DNA of 13,747 bases from Cardiobacteriales bacterium (GTDB taxonomy: Bacteria > Pseudomonadota > Gammaproteobacteria > Cardiobacteriales > Wohlfahrtiimonadaceae): contig JASLFR010000029.1 in the NCBI GenBank assembly GCA_030150565.1, positions 1 to 13,747 on the forward strand, written 5' to 3'. Shown here piece after piece: positions 1 through 6,690 of this stretch. Made by a program: the position numbers and the translations under genes. The stretch's first letter is position 1; each line of letters begins with the position of its first letter. The notes below the pieces were generated by a model. That model was not told the DNA's origin, did no database searches, and saw only the letters and a list, made by a program, of their open reading frames with translations.

Positions 1-705
1 GTGCTTCAGCGCAAAGATCCCCCCTTCAATATGCACTACATTCATGGAACCTACCTCTTAGAGTTGATGGAGCGACAAGGCGCCTTTATCTGCAATCGCC
101 CCGATTCTCTTAGAGATTGTAATGAAAAGATGTTTACCACTTGGTTCCCCCAATTCTGCCCACCTACTCTTGTCACAAGTCAGAGCGATAAGATTAAAGC
201 TTTTATTGAGAAGCATCACGATACAATCGTAAAACCGCTCGACGGTATGGGGGGGAGCTCTATCTTCCGTGTTGCTAAGGGAGATCCTAATCTCAATGTG
301 ATTTTAGAGACACTCACAGAGGAGAACCAAACTTCAGTTATGGTGCAACGATATGTGCCAGAGATCACAAAAGGGGATAAGCGGATCATCCTCATTAATG
401 GTGAGCCTATCCCCCACCTCTTAGCGCGCATTCCTGCCGAAAATGAGACAAGAGGCAATCTTGCAGCGGGTGCAACAGGAGTGGTGCAACCTCTCTCTAA
501 ACGAGATTATGAGATCGCTAACGCACTTGCTCCCGAACTTAAAAAGCGGGGACTCTACTTTGTGGGATTAGATGTGATTGGGGATTATCTCACCGAGATT
601 AATGTCACAAGCCCTACAGGGATTCGCCAAATTGATGATGCCACAGGCTCCTTTATCGGCCGAGATCTTATCGATGCTTTGGTAGAGCTTTGGAAGAAGC
701 GATAA
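1..705 (+). CDS. gshB: Glutathione synthetase, C-terminal part (5' end outside window)
   Basis: Glutathione synthetase joins gamma-glutamylcysteine to glycine with ATP, the second step of cytoplasmic glutathione synthesis. The 234 residues seen resemble the C-terminal three quarters of the usual roughly 315-residue protein. RKDPPF at residues 4-9 is normally internal, so the GTG at base 1 is a valine codon and not a start; about 80 N-terminal residues should lie upstream. Visible ATP-grasp features are SLRDCNEK (36-43), the glycine-rich loop KPLDGMGGSS (78-87), RGNLAAG (151-157) and the metal and substrate-binding EINVTSPTGIR (199-209). The frame is intact to a TAA stop. The gene converges on the usp gene, with a hairpin terminator between them. 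Identification is from conserved motifs and overall likeness to E. coli GshB. Confidence 0.96.
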   Translation: MLQRKDPPFNMHYIHGTYLLELMERQGAFICNRPDSLRDCNEKMFTTWFPQFCPPTLVTSQSDKIKAFIEKHHDTIVKPLDGMGGSSIFRVAKGDPNLNVILETLTEENQTSVMVQRYVPEITKGDKRIILINGEPIPHLLARIPAENETRGNLAAGATGVVQPLSKRDYEIANALAPELKKRGLYFVGLDVIGDYLTEINVTSPTGIRQIDDATGSFIGRDLIDALVELWKKR

Positions 706-736
706 TCGTTCTACTCTTCCCAAAAAAACCATAAAA

Positions 737-761
737 AAGAGCGCCCCATTGAGGCGCTCTT
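737..761 (-). terminator. Hairpin terminator between convergent gshB and usp
   Basis: A perfect 9-bp stem, AAGAGCGCC (737-745) with GGCGCTCTT (753-761), has a 7-base loop. On the minus strand it is followed by a run of six Ts (forward A733-A738, partly in the stem), a good intrinsic terminator for usp. On the plus strand the tail is only a mixed T/C tract, so it would stop gshB transcripts less strongly. Confidence 0.85.
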
Positions 762-787
762 CTCTTCTATAATCTCTAAATTGAGAA

Positions 788-1225
788 TTAACGACGTTTA
801 CGATCAACCTTCACCACAATAACAGGGCAAGGTGCGTGCTCAATAATCTTTTCGCTCACGCTTCCAAGAACCATCTTTTGCAATTTATTGTGTCCACGGC
901 TTCCCACAAAGATCCAGTTGATCTCCTCCTCTTTTGCGTACTGCCCTACCGTGCGGCCACGATTCCCCTCTAAAATCTGTGTCTTATAAGGAAGTCCTGA
1001 CGCTTCTAACACCTCAATCGCCTTCTCTAAACGCTTTTGGCGAGTTGAATCGATATGCGCTTTATCTAAACAGTGCATCAATTCATCTTGCGCCGCTTTT
1101 TTACCAACAACGTAGAGCGCCGTGATCTCTACCTCATCTTTAAGCTCTTTACTAAATTCAATCGCCTGCTCTACCGCTTTGACTGCACTTTTTGAGCCAT
1201 CTACTGCTACTAAAATCTTTTTCAT
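788..1225 (-). CDS. Universal stress protein, UspA family
   Basis: A single-domain Usp protein of 145 residues, close to the family's usual 140-150. It opens with the typical beta strand MKKILVAVDGS and ends with the ATP-binding signature G-x2-G-x9-G-S: GSRG at 108-111, then G121 and S122, then a CPVIVVK strand near 133-139. Proteins keeping this signature usually bind ATP and dimerise in the cytoplasm; the target process is rarely known and cannot be read here. The start is supported by GGAGGT eight bases upstream of the ATG. The gene stands alone, with two TATAAT boxes upstream and a hairpin terminator downstream. The subgroup (UspA, UspG and so on) cannot be fixed from sequence reading alone, so no symbol is given. 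Confidence 0.92.
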   Translation of the reverse strand: MKKILVAVDGSKSAVKAVEQAIEFSKELKDEVEITALYVVGKKAAQDELMHCLDKAHIDSTRQKRLEKAIEVLEASGLPYKTQILEGNRGRTVGQYAKEEEINWIFVGSRGHNKLQKMVLGSVSEKIIEHAPCPVIVVKVDRKRR

Positions 1226-1276
1226 CTAAAAGCACCTCCACTTTGCGCTCTATTTATCTGAATTGAATGCTTTCTC

Positions 1277-1291
1277 ATTATAGCGATTATA
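1277..1291 (-). promoter_or_regulatory. Tandem TATAAT boxes upstream of usp
   Basis: On the minus strand there are two exact TATAAT hexamers, at 1291-1286 and 1282-1277, nine bases apart and about 52-66 bases before the usp start codon. Neither has a recognisable TTGACA-like -35 at 16-18 bases. The pair may give two start sites, or depend on an activator or another holoenzyme form. Inference from motif only. Confidence 0.5.
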
Positions 1292-1355
1292 AAAAGGAAG
1301 GGAGAAATATTGCTCACCCTCCCCCACTCTTTGCGATGAGCTAGATCAATCTCTA

Positions 1356-1384
1356 TGTCAATATTGAGCAAAATCCCCTATAAT
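1356..1384 (+). promoter_or_regulatory. Probable sigma-70 promoter of yicC
   Basis: An exact TATAAT lies at 1379-1384, with a poor -35 (TGTCAA, 1356-1361) at 17-base spacing. The predicted transcript starts near 1391 and gives a leader of about 45 bases to the yicC ATG. Confidence 0.5.
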
Positions 1385-1435
1385 CTGCGGCGTTAACGCT
1401 TCTGCGTACCTATTTTTCTACTCAACGAGGTTTAT

Positions 1436-2302
1436 ATGCTTCAATCAATGACAGGTTTTGCCCGTGATAGCGAAATCACCGATCTTGGTATCATCACCTT
1501 AGAGATTCGTACTGTTAATCATCGCTTTCTCGATCCCAATTTTAGAATGCCCGATCTACTGCGGGGTTTTGAACCCGATTTTAGAGAGATTCTACAAAAT
1601 CGTATCGCACGTGGCCGTGTTGAGATCTCTATTCGTCTCGATGCCGCTCATGCAACCACCGCTTCGCTCAATTTTAATCGCACGATTGCAAAAGAGCTCA
1701 TTGAGATTCATCAAGCAGCCTCAAATCTCCTTAAGAGTGACAAGCCCCTTACACCCATTGAGCTAATGAAGATGCCAAATGTGGTAACGGAAGCTCCCAC
1801 CGATCCAGAATCGATTAAACCGCAATTGATTGCCCTTTTTAATCGTGCGTTAGATGCGTTGCAAGCAAATCGACTCCGTGAAGGTGAGCGGATCAAAGCG
1901 ATGCTCGAGGAGCGACTCACTGCAATGGAGTCATTGGTAGAATCTGCTAAAGAGATACGCCCTCTTGCTGCTGAAAAGATTAAAGCGCGCCTCTTAGAAC
2001 GTTTAGAATCGATCGATGTTGAACACTCCCCCAATCGTCTTGAAGAGGAGCTTGTTTACGTAATGCAACGGCTCGATATTGATGAGGAGATCGATCGCTT
2101 AAAGGCTCATATTGCAGAGATGCGCCACGTCTTTACGCGCAAAGAACCAGTAGGACGCCGCCTCGATTTCCTCTCTCAAGAGCTCAATCGGGAGGCGAAT
2201 ACCCTCGGCTCTAAATCGCAAGATGTGGAGCTCACACAGATTGGAGTGGATCTAAAAGTCTTAATTGAGCAGATTCGGGAACAGATTCAGAATGTGGAGT
2301 AG
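1436..2302 (+). CDS. yicC: YicC family endoribonuclease
   Basis: The 288-residue product matches the length (E. coli YicC is 287) and architecture of the YicC family. It has the diagnostic N-terminus MLQSMTGFAR, the EIRTVNHRFLD segment at about 28-38, GRVEISI near 60, and the C-terminal DUF1732 region with EELVYVMQRLDIDEEIDRLKAH and FLSQELNREANTLGSKSQD, ending in an amphipathic helix. In E. coli YicC is a cytoplasmic RNase implicated in turnover of the small RNA RyhB; whether that target applies here is unknown. CGAGG at 1426-1430 is a suitable Shine-Dalgarno for the ATG. There is no clear terminator directly after the stop, so transcripts may run into the downstream tRNA-Arg gene and end at the hairpin at 2471-2501. 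Confidence 0.95.
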   Translation: MLQSMTGFARDSEITDLGIITLEIRTVNHRFLDPNFRMPDLLRGFEPDFREILQNRIARGRVEISIRLDAAHATTASLNFNRTIAKELIEIHQAASNLLKSDKPLTPIELMKMPNVVTEAPTDPESIKPQLIALFNRALDALQANRLREGERIKAMLEERLTAMESLVESAKEIRPLAAEKIKARLLERLESIDVEHSPNRLEEELVYVMQRLDIDEEIDRLKAHIAEMRHVFTRKEPVGRRLDFLSQELNREANTLGSKSQDVELTQIGVDLKVLIEQIREQIQNVE

Positions 2303-2348
2303 AGCAGCAAAAAAGAGTAGAAAAGGTGATTATTTTTATCCGCTTCAC

Positions 2349-2376
2349 TTATCGAAGTGGAAAAGTTGTGTATAAT
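2349..2376 (+). promoter_or_regulatory. Promoter of tRNA-Arg(CCG)
   Basis: An exact TATAAT at 2371-2376 lies 11 bases before the mature tRNA 5' end. A weak -35 (TTATCG, 2349-2354) sits 16 bases upstream. A short inverted repeat CACTT-ATCG-AAGTG (2346-2359) overlaps the -35 region. The hexamer and its position are clear, and the rest is inference. Confidence 0.55.
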
Positions 2377-2387
2377 AGCTCGCTATT

Positions 2388-2464
2388 GCGCCTATAGCTC
2401 AGTTGGATAGAGTGTTGGTTTCCGAAACCAAAGGTCGGAGGTTCGATCCCTCCTAGGCGCGCCA
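2388..2464 (+). tRNA. tRNA-Arg (anticodon CCG)
   Basis: A complete 77-nt cloverleaf. The acceptor GCGCCTA (2388-2394) pairs with TAGGCGC (2454-2460), followed by discriminator G and an encoded CCA. The anticodon stem TTGGT/ACCAA closes loop TTCCGAA, giving anticodon CCG, which reads CGG arginine codons. The T arm GGAGG-TTCGATC-CCTCC is canonical. Confidence 0.97.
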
Positions 2465-2470
2465 CCTACT

Positions 2471-2501
2471 AAAAAAGCCCCATTTAATCTGGGGCTTTTT
2501 T
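2471..2501 (+). terminator. Bidirectional terminator between tRNA-Arg and the MliC-like gene
   Basis: AAAAAAGCCCC (2471-2481) is the exact complement of GGGGCTTTTTT (2491-2501), with a 9-base loop. The arms supply a GC core plus T tract on both strands, so the element can end both the tRNA-Arg transcript (+) and the lipoprotein transcript (-). Confidence 0.92.
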
Positions 2502-2536
2502 CATCTCAGCTCATTTAAGACAACCTAGTTAAAGGC

Positions 2537-2890
2537 TCACTTCTCCGCTTTAAAGACCTTACAGCCGATCGGTTTTCCTTGAACGAATTCAACAATCGCA
2601 TCATCCCCTTTTGTATGGAGTGATACCCCTTCATCATTCTTATAGTAAGCTCCACTCGCTGCTGGTGCGTTGTAGAGGGTAAAGATACGATCTGCTTGAT
2701 CGTAAAGCTTCGCTTCATCCCCATCTCTATTAAAAACAACCGTCACTGTTGTATCGAGTGGGCAGACATAATCGACTTTTAACTCCCCCTTCTCGTTCCG
2801 CCCATCATTCACTGTAGTTGCAGCACACCCTGCAGCAAGGATTAAAGCTCCCGCCATTAAGGTGATTTTTTTAGATGATAACGCTTTCAT
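2537..2890 (-). CDS. MliC-like lysozyme-inhibitor lipoprotein
   Basis: A 117-residue lipoprotein. The N-terminus has two lysines, a hydrophobic stretch and the lipobox LAAGC with the lipidated Cys at residue 22; residue 23 is Ala, so outer-membrane sorting is expected. The mature part looks like the MliC/C-type lysozyme inhibitor fold: a YVC strand at 41-43, a basic/acidic beta strand, the hallmark SGAYY (79-83), TKGDDA (93-98) and a final Cys110 likely bonded to Cys43. In known MliC proteins the conserved Ser and Lys of these two motifs enter the lysozyme active site; here they would be S79 and K94. Role inferred: protection of periplasmic murein from host lysozyme. AGAGGA precedes the ATG. 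The match to the family is by motif only, so the domain call is probable, not certain. Confidence 0.8.
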   Translation of the reverse strand: MKALSSKKITLMAGALILAAGCAATTVNDGRNEKGELKVDYVCPLDTTVTVVFNRDGDEAKLYDQADRIFTLYNAPAASGAYYKNDEGVSLHTKGDDAIVEFVQGKPIGCKVFKAEK

Positions 2891-2898
2891 AAATTCCT

Positions 2899-2985
2899 CT
2901 ACTCCCCAATTTTCTTAAGAGCTGCGACCATCGCTAAGCCCATTAACTCTAATGTACGCCTTGAAATCATAAATTCCAACCTCAT
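2899..2985 (-). CDS. Tentative 28-residue small ORF upstream of the MliC-like gene
   Basis: On the minus strand an ATG at 2985 opens 28 codons (or 23 from the in-frame ATG at 2970, which has GAGG about nine bases before it). The frame ends in TAG at 2901-2899, touching the Shine-Dalgarno of the lipoprotein gene. The product has basic residues (SRRT), a short hydrophobic segment (LMGLAMVAAL) and a KKIGE tail. It resembles nothing I recognise. The arrangement would suit translational coupling. However, the 5' end overlaps the hslVU promoter on the other strand, and a frame of this length can occur by chance. Confidence 0.2.
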   Translation of the reverse strand: MRLEFMISRRTLELMGLAMVAALKKIGE

Positions 2986-2987
2986 TA
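2960..2987 (+). promoter_or_regulatory. Sigma-32-type heat-shock promoter of hslVU
   Basis: CTTGAAA at 2960-2966 matches the sigma-32 -35 consensus completely, and CCTCATTA at 2980-2987 differs by one base from CCCCATTA. The spacing is 14 bases between CTTGAA and the -10 element, inside the usual range. It lies about 47 bases before the hslV start, where the heat-shock promoter is found in E. coli hslVU. A 6-bp inverted repeat, ACCTCA (2979-2984) with TGAGGT (2992-2997), spans the -10 and the likely start site. Confidence 0.8.
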
Positions 2988-3033
2988 TTGTTGAGGTAGA
3001 AAAATTTTATAAATAACCATAAGAGGTATTACT

Positions 3034-3573
3034 GTGGAACAATTTAGAGGTACAACAATCTGTGCTGTGCGCCGAGAGGGAGAAGTCGTTATCGGCGGTG
3101 ATGGGCAGGTATCGATGGGAAACACCATCATGAAAGGGAATGCGCGCAAAGTGCGTAGACTCTATAAAGATCGTGTCATTGCAGGCTTTGCAGGGGGTAC
3201 AGCAGATGCATTCACCCTCTTTGAGCGCTTTGAGGGAAAACTTGAAAAACATAGCGGTAATCTAACCCGAGCAGCGGTTGAATTAGCTAAAGAGTGGCGA
3301 ACAGATCGAGCGCTCCGTAAGTTAGAGGCGCTCTTAATTGTAGCGGATGAGACCGCAACCCTTATCATCTCAGGGCTTGGTGATGTAATTGAACCCGAGC
3401 ACGATATTGCAACCATCGGTTCTGGTGGTATGTTCGCTCATAGTGCAGCACTCGCTTTAGTTGAGAATACAGATCTCTCAGCAGAGGAGATTGTACGTAA
3501 AAGCTTAACCATCGCTGGAAATGTCTGTATCTACACAAATACCAATTTAACCCTTGAAAAATTAACCTACTAG
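3034..3573 (+). CDS. hslV: HslV, peptidase subunit of the HslUV protease
   Basis: HslV is the threonine peptidase that forms the double-hexamer core of the ATP-dependent HslUV protease in the cytoplasm. The 179-residue product has the conserved TTI start of the mature chain, GGDGQ (22-26), NARKVRRL, the AGFAGGTADAF block (about 50-60) and IGSGG near 127-131. By alignment with E. coli HslV, whose catalytic Thr follows the initiator Met, the nucleophile here is Thr7, leaving a six-residue propeptide MEQFRG to remove. The start is GTG at 3034 with AAGAGGT (3021-3027) seven bases upstream. It is followed 12 bases later by hslU, forming a two-gene heat-shock operon behind the sigma-32-type promoter. 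Confidence 0.97.
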   Translation: MEQFRGTTICAVRREGEVVIGGDGQVSMGNTIMKGNARKVRRLYKDRVIAGFAGGTADAFTLFERFEGKLEKHSGNLTRAAVELAKEWRTDRALRKLEALLIVADETATLIISGLGDVIEPEHDIATIGSGGMFAHSAALALVENTDLSAEEIVRKSLTIAGNVCIYTNTNLTLEKLTY

Positions 3574-3585
3574 GAGCACAGATCC

Positions 3586-4929
3586 ATGAGTTCAATGACC
3601 CCAAGAGAGATTGTTCAGGAACTTGATCGCTATATTATCGGTCAAAACGAGGCGAAACGATCGGTAGCGATCGCTCTTCGTAATCGCTGGAGAAGACAGC
3701 AGGTAGAGAATGAGCTTCGCACCGAAATCACTCCAAAAAATATCTTAATGATCGGTCCAACAGGTGTTGGTAAGACAGAGATTGCGCGCCGTTTAGCAAA
3801 ACTTGCAAACGCCCCCTTTATAAAAGTGGAAGCGACTAAATTTACAGAGGTAGGTTACGTTGGGCGTGAAGTGGATTCGATCATTCGTGATCTTATTGAA
3901 GCGGCAATCAAACAGGTGCGTGAACAGGCGATCAAAGAGGCGCACCCCAAAGCTGAAGCGGCAGCAATTGAGCGTGTTTTAGATGCAATCCTCCCCCCTC
4001 CCAAAGCTTCATCGATCGGATTTGCAGATGAGCCTCATCAAGTGCCTGAGAATTCTGCAACGCGCCAAAAATTCCGTGAAAAGATTATCCGTGGCGAGCT
4101 TGATGATCGAGAGATTGAGATTGAGGTAAATGCAGCCAATAGTGGCCCTAATATTCTCTCTGCTCCAGGGATGGAGGAGATGGCAGAGCAGTTACAGATG
4201 CTTTTTGAGCAGAGCAATCCTCAAAAACGGACGCCAAAAAAGATGCGTGTTAAAGAGGCACTCACTCTCGTGCAGAATGAGGAAGCAGCTCGCCTTGTTA
4301 ATGAGGAAGAGGTAAAACAGCGCGCCATCACCTTGACTGAAAATCAGGGGATTGTCTTTATCGACGAGATCGATAAAGTCTGTCGCAAAGGGGAATATTC
4401 GGGGGCTGATGTCTCTCGTGAAGGGGTTCAGCGGGATCTCCTACCACTCATTGAGGGTTCCACAGTCTCCACAAAATATGGCCCAATCAAAACGGATCAT
4501 ATCCTCTTTATCGCTTCAGGGGCATTCCATCTAGCGAAACCTTCAGACCTTATTCCTGAACTACAGGGGCGTCTACCGATTCGTGTAGAGTTAAAATCGC
4601 TCAACGCAGATGATTTCTATCGCATCTTAACAGAGCCCTCCTCTGCACTCATCAAACAGTATCGTGCACTCTTAACTACAGAGGGGGTTACACTCGAATT
4701 TGATGAAGCGGCCCTACAAGAGATCGCAAATATCGCCTATAGTGTGAATGAGAAGACTGAGAATATCGGAGCTCGTCGTCTTCACACCATTTTAGAGCGC
4801 CTCTTAGAGGAGATCTCCTTTAGCGCCTCTGACCGTGAAGGGGAGACAATCACCATCACAAAAGAGTATGTAAAAAATGAGTTAACAGAATTAGCAGAGG
4901 ATGAAGATCTAAGCCGCTTTATTCTCTAA
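3586..4929 (+). CDS. hslU: HslU, ATPase subunit of the HslUV protease
   Basis: HslU is the AAA+ unfoldase that recognises substrates and threads them into HslV. The 447-residue length fits the family. In order: the N-terminal MTPREIVQELDRYIIGQ; Walker A GPTGVGKT (57-64); the pore loop GYVG (90-93); an inserted I domain of roughly residues 110-245, rich in charged residues; Walker B IVFIDEID (256-263); SGAFH (311-315); ELQGRLPIRVEL (325-336); and the C-terminal tail EDLSRFIL, which in known structures docks into HslV to activate it. AGGAG at 3572-3576, overlapping the hslV stop, serves as ribosome binding site and suggests coupled translation. A hairpin terminator closes the operon. Confidence 0.98.
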   Translation: MSSMTPREIVQELDRYIIGQNEAKRSVAIALRNRWRRQQVENELRTEITPKNILMIGPTGVGKTEIARRLAKLANAPFIKVEATKFTEVGYVGREVDSIIRDLIEAAIKQVREQAIKEAHPKAEAAAIERVLDAILPPPKASSIGFADEPHQVPENSATRQKFREKIIRGELDDREIEIEVNAANSGPNILSAPGMEEMAEQLQMLFEQSNPQKRTPKKMRVKEALTLVQNEEAARLVNEEEVKQRAITLTENQGIVFIDEIDKVCRKGEYSGADVSREGVQRDLLPLIEGSTVSTKYGPIKTDHILFIASGAFHLAKPSDLIPELQGRLPIRVELKSLNADDFYRILTEPSSALIKQYRALLTTEGVTLEFDEAALQEIANIAYSVNEKTENIGARRLHTILERLLEEISFSASDREGETITITKEYVKNELTELAEDEDLSRFIL

Positions 4930-4955
4930 GCCCCTCTTTTCTACTCTATTTATTC

Positions 4956-4979
4956 AGCGCCCCTTTCGGGCGCTTTTTT
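4956..4979 (+). terminator. Terminator of the hslVU operon
   Basis: The stem AGCGCCC (4956-4962) with GGGCGCT (4968-4974) has a 5-base loop CTTTC, followed by a T run to 4979. It is a typical intrinsic terminator 26 bases after the hslU stop. Confidence 0.93.
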
Positions 4980-5040
4980 ATTCACTATAATGGTGCGATT
5001 TTACGATATAAAATTTCTGGTTAATTACTGAAAGGATTCT

Positions 5041-6276
5041 ATGCCATACCAAATCTATCTTGTCGGCGGCGCTGTGCGTGATCGTCTCTTAGGTCACCCC
5101 TATCATGAAAAAGATTGGGTTGTTGTAGGAGCAACCCCTGAGATAATGCTCAAGGCGGGTTATCAACAGGTTGGGAAAGATTTTCCCGTCTTTCTCCATC
5201 CAGAGAGTGGTGAGGAGTACGCTCTTGCCCGTGCTGAACGAAAAATTGCTGCGGGTTACCATGGCTTCGAGGTGGATTCTACCCCCACCATCACCCTAGA
5301 AGAGGATCTATTGAGGCGGGATCTCACCATCAATGCCATTGCTGAAGATAGAAATGGCAAATTAATCGACCCTTATAATGGGCTTGAAGATCTAAAATCG
5401 AAAAAATTACGCCACGTAAGCGATGCATTTGCAGAAGATCCAGTACGGGTTTTACGACTTGCTCGCTTCTATGCTCGCTACTCCCCTTACGGATTTACCA
5501 TCGCACCAGAGACAAAAGAGCTCGTACAGAAGATGATTGATGCAGGTGAATTGGAGCATCTTGTTCCTGAACGTGTCTGGGCGGAGATGGTTAAAGCGCT
5601 CTCAGAAGAGAGACCAGAGCAATTTTTCTATGCGCTGAAAGAGCTCAACGCACTCCCCCTCCTCTTTCCTGAAATCGCTAATCTTTTTGGAGTTCCCCAG
5701 ACAGAGAGATATCACCCGGAAATCGATTCTGGGATTCACACAATGATGGCACTGGCCAAATCTGCCGAGATCACCGATGATCTCCCCACACGATTTGCTG
5801 TTCTCTGCCACGATTTTGGTAAAGCGATCACTCCGAAAGAGGAGTGGCCGAGCCATAAAATGCATGAGATTCGTGGCGTCCCCATCGTACAATACTTTTG
5901 TGAACGCTTAAAAGCTCCAAAAGAGTATCGAGATATCGCTTTAAAAGTGACTGAGCTCCATCTCTTAATGCATCAACTACGCTCTTTACGGCCTAAAACA
6001 TTACTAAAACTCTTCACGAAACTTGATGCATTTCGACGCCCTCAATATTTAGTTAAATTTATCGATGCGTGCCAAGCAGATGCTCAAGGGCGATTAGGAT
6101 TTGAGAACTCCCCCTTTCCACAACGCCATTTTCTCCTCTATCTCTACGAAGGTTTAAAAAATTTAAATATTTCTGAACTTCTAAAATCTACTCAGAGAAC
6201 TGATATTCCTAGAGTAATTGAGGAGGAGCGAATTAAATTGATCAAAACCATGATCAAAGAGTATTCAAAAAATTGA
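5041..6276 (+). CDS. cca: CCA-adding tRNA nucleotidyltransferase with HD domain
   Basis: The enzyme adds or repairs the 3' CCA of tRNAs from CTP and ATP without a nucleic-acid template. At 411 residues it equals the long, HD-bearing gammaproteobacterial form (E. coli 412). Visible are LVGGAVRD (7-14); the metal-binding E23-x-D25 in HEKDWVVVGAT, with Glu where E. coli has Asp; the RRDLTINA motif (92-99); EDPVRVLR (132-139); the HPEIDSGIHT block (225-234); and the HD phosphohydrolase pair H257-D258 in LCHDFGK. The ATG follows AAAGGA. All four tRNA genes in the window already encode CCA, so here the enzyme should mostly repair worn ends. The stop codon lies inside the -35 of the tRNA operon that follows. 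Confidence 0.97.
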   Translation: MPYQIYLVGGAVRDRLLGHPYHEKDWVVVGATPEIMLKAGYQQVGKDFPVFLHPESGEEYALARAERKIAAGYHGFEVDSTPTITLEEDLLRRDLTINAIAEDRNGKLIDPYNGLEDLKSKKLRHVSDAFAEDPVRVLRLARFYARYSPYGFTIAPETKELVQKMIDAGELEHLVPERVWAEMVKALSEERPEQFFYALKELNALPLLFPEIANLFGVPQTERYHPEIDSGIHTMMALAKSAEITDDLPTRFAVLCHDFGKAITPKEEWPSHKMHEIRGVPIVQYFCERLKAPKEYRDIALKVTELHLLMHQLRSLRPKTLLKLFTKLDAFRRPQYLVKFIDACQADAQGRLGFENSPFPQRHFLLYLYEGLKNLNISELLKSTQRTDIPRVIEEERIKLIKTMIKEYSKN

Positions 6277-6301
6277 CATTAAAAGAGGAAGCCCCTATTA
6301 T
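6273..6301 (+). promoter_or_regulatory. Strong promoter of the tRNA Pro-Arg-His operon
   Basis: An exact TTGACA at 6273-6278, a 17-base spacer and TATTAT at 6296-6301 form a near-ideal sigma-70 promoter. The -35 contains the cca stop codon (TGA, 6274-6276). The expected start near 6308 gives a short 5' leader before tRNA-Pro at 6333. Confidence 0.85.
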
Positions 6302-6332
6302 ACATTCCTGTCTTGAAGAAGACGGAACAAGT

Positions 6333-6409
<77 letters not shown>

Positions 6410-6424
6410 ATTTTATTGAGGTAT

Positions 6425-6440
6425 GCCCATCTGGTTTAGG
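6425..6440 (+). repeat. Partial copy of the tRNA-Pro anticodon arm in the spacer
   Basis: The spacer segment GCCCATCTGGTTTAGG matches 14 of 16 bases of the tRNA-Pro gene at 6355-6370, the D-arm end through the anticodon loop, 70 bases upstream. It does not fold as a tRNA. It could be a remnant of a duplicated tRNA or a chance match. Confidence 0.3.
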
Positions 6441-6449
6441 GTTTATAAA

Positions 6450-6526
6450 GCGCTCGTAGCTCATCTGGATAGAGCATCGGCCTTCTAAGCCGAGGGTAGT
6501 AGGTTCGAGTCCTACCGAGCGCGCCA
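6450..6526 (+). tRNA. tRNA-Arg (anticodon TCT)
   Basis: A 77-nt cloverleaf. Acceptor GCGCTCG (6450-6456) pairs with CGAGCGC (6516-6522), then discriminator G and encoded CCA. The stem TCGGC/GCCGA closes loop CTTCTAA, anticodon TCT, reading AGA and AGG. Second gene of the Pro-Arg-His cluster. Confidence 0.97.
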
Positions 6527-6571
6527 TTTATTCAAGTTGCGACATATCTCAGACAAAAAAAATACTATTAT

Positions 6572-6648
6572 GGTGGACGTAGCTCAGTTGGTAGAGCCCC
6601 GGATTGTGATTCCGGTGGTCGCGGGTTCGACCCCCGTCGTTCACCCCA
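6572..6648 (+). tRNA. tRNA-His (anticodon GTG)
   Basis: Acceptor GTGGACG (6573-6579) pairs with CGTTCAC (6638-6644) with one G-T wobble. The histidine-specific extra G-1 (6572) is encoded and faces discriminator C73 (6645), and CCA is encoded. The stem CCGGA/TCCGG closes loop TTGTGAT, anticodon GTG. Last gene of the tRNA operon, with a terminator 20 bases downstream. Confidence 0.97.
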
Positions 6649-6668
6649 ATTTTTATTGATAGCGTCAG

Positions 6669-6690
6669 CCACGGTTACCGTGGTTTTTTT
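6669..6690 (+). terminator. Terminator of the tRNA operon
   Basis: The stem CCACGG (6669-6674) with CCGTGG (6678-6683) has a TTA loop and a run of seven Ts (6684-6690). A compact, strong intrinsic terminator. Confidence 0.93.

Noticed and set aside
568..807. Minus-strand frame over the 3' end of gshB, representative of many overlapping frames in other genes
   Set aside because: It has no recognisable domain and is antisense to a conserved gene and its terminator.
1330..1350. FNR-like site upstream of yicC
   Set aside because: Only the right half (ATCAA) fits. The left half matches three of five bases, so there is no real inverted repeat.
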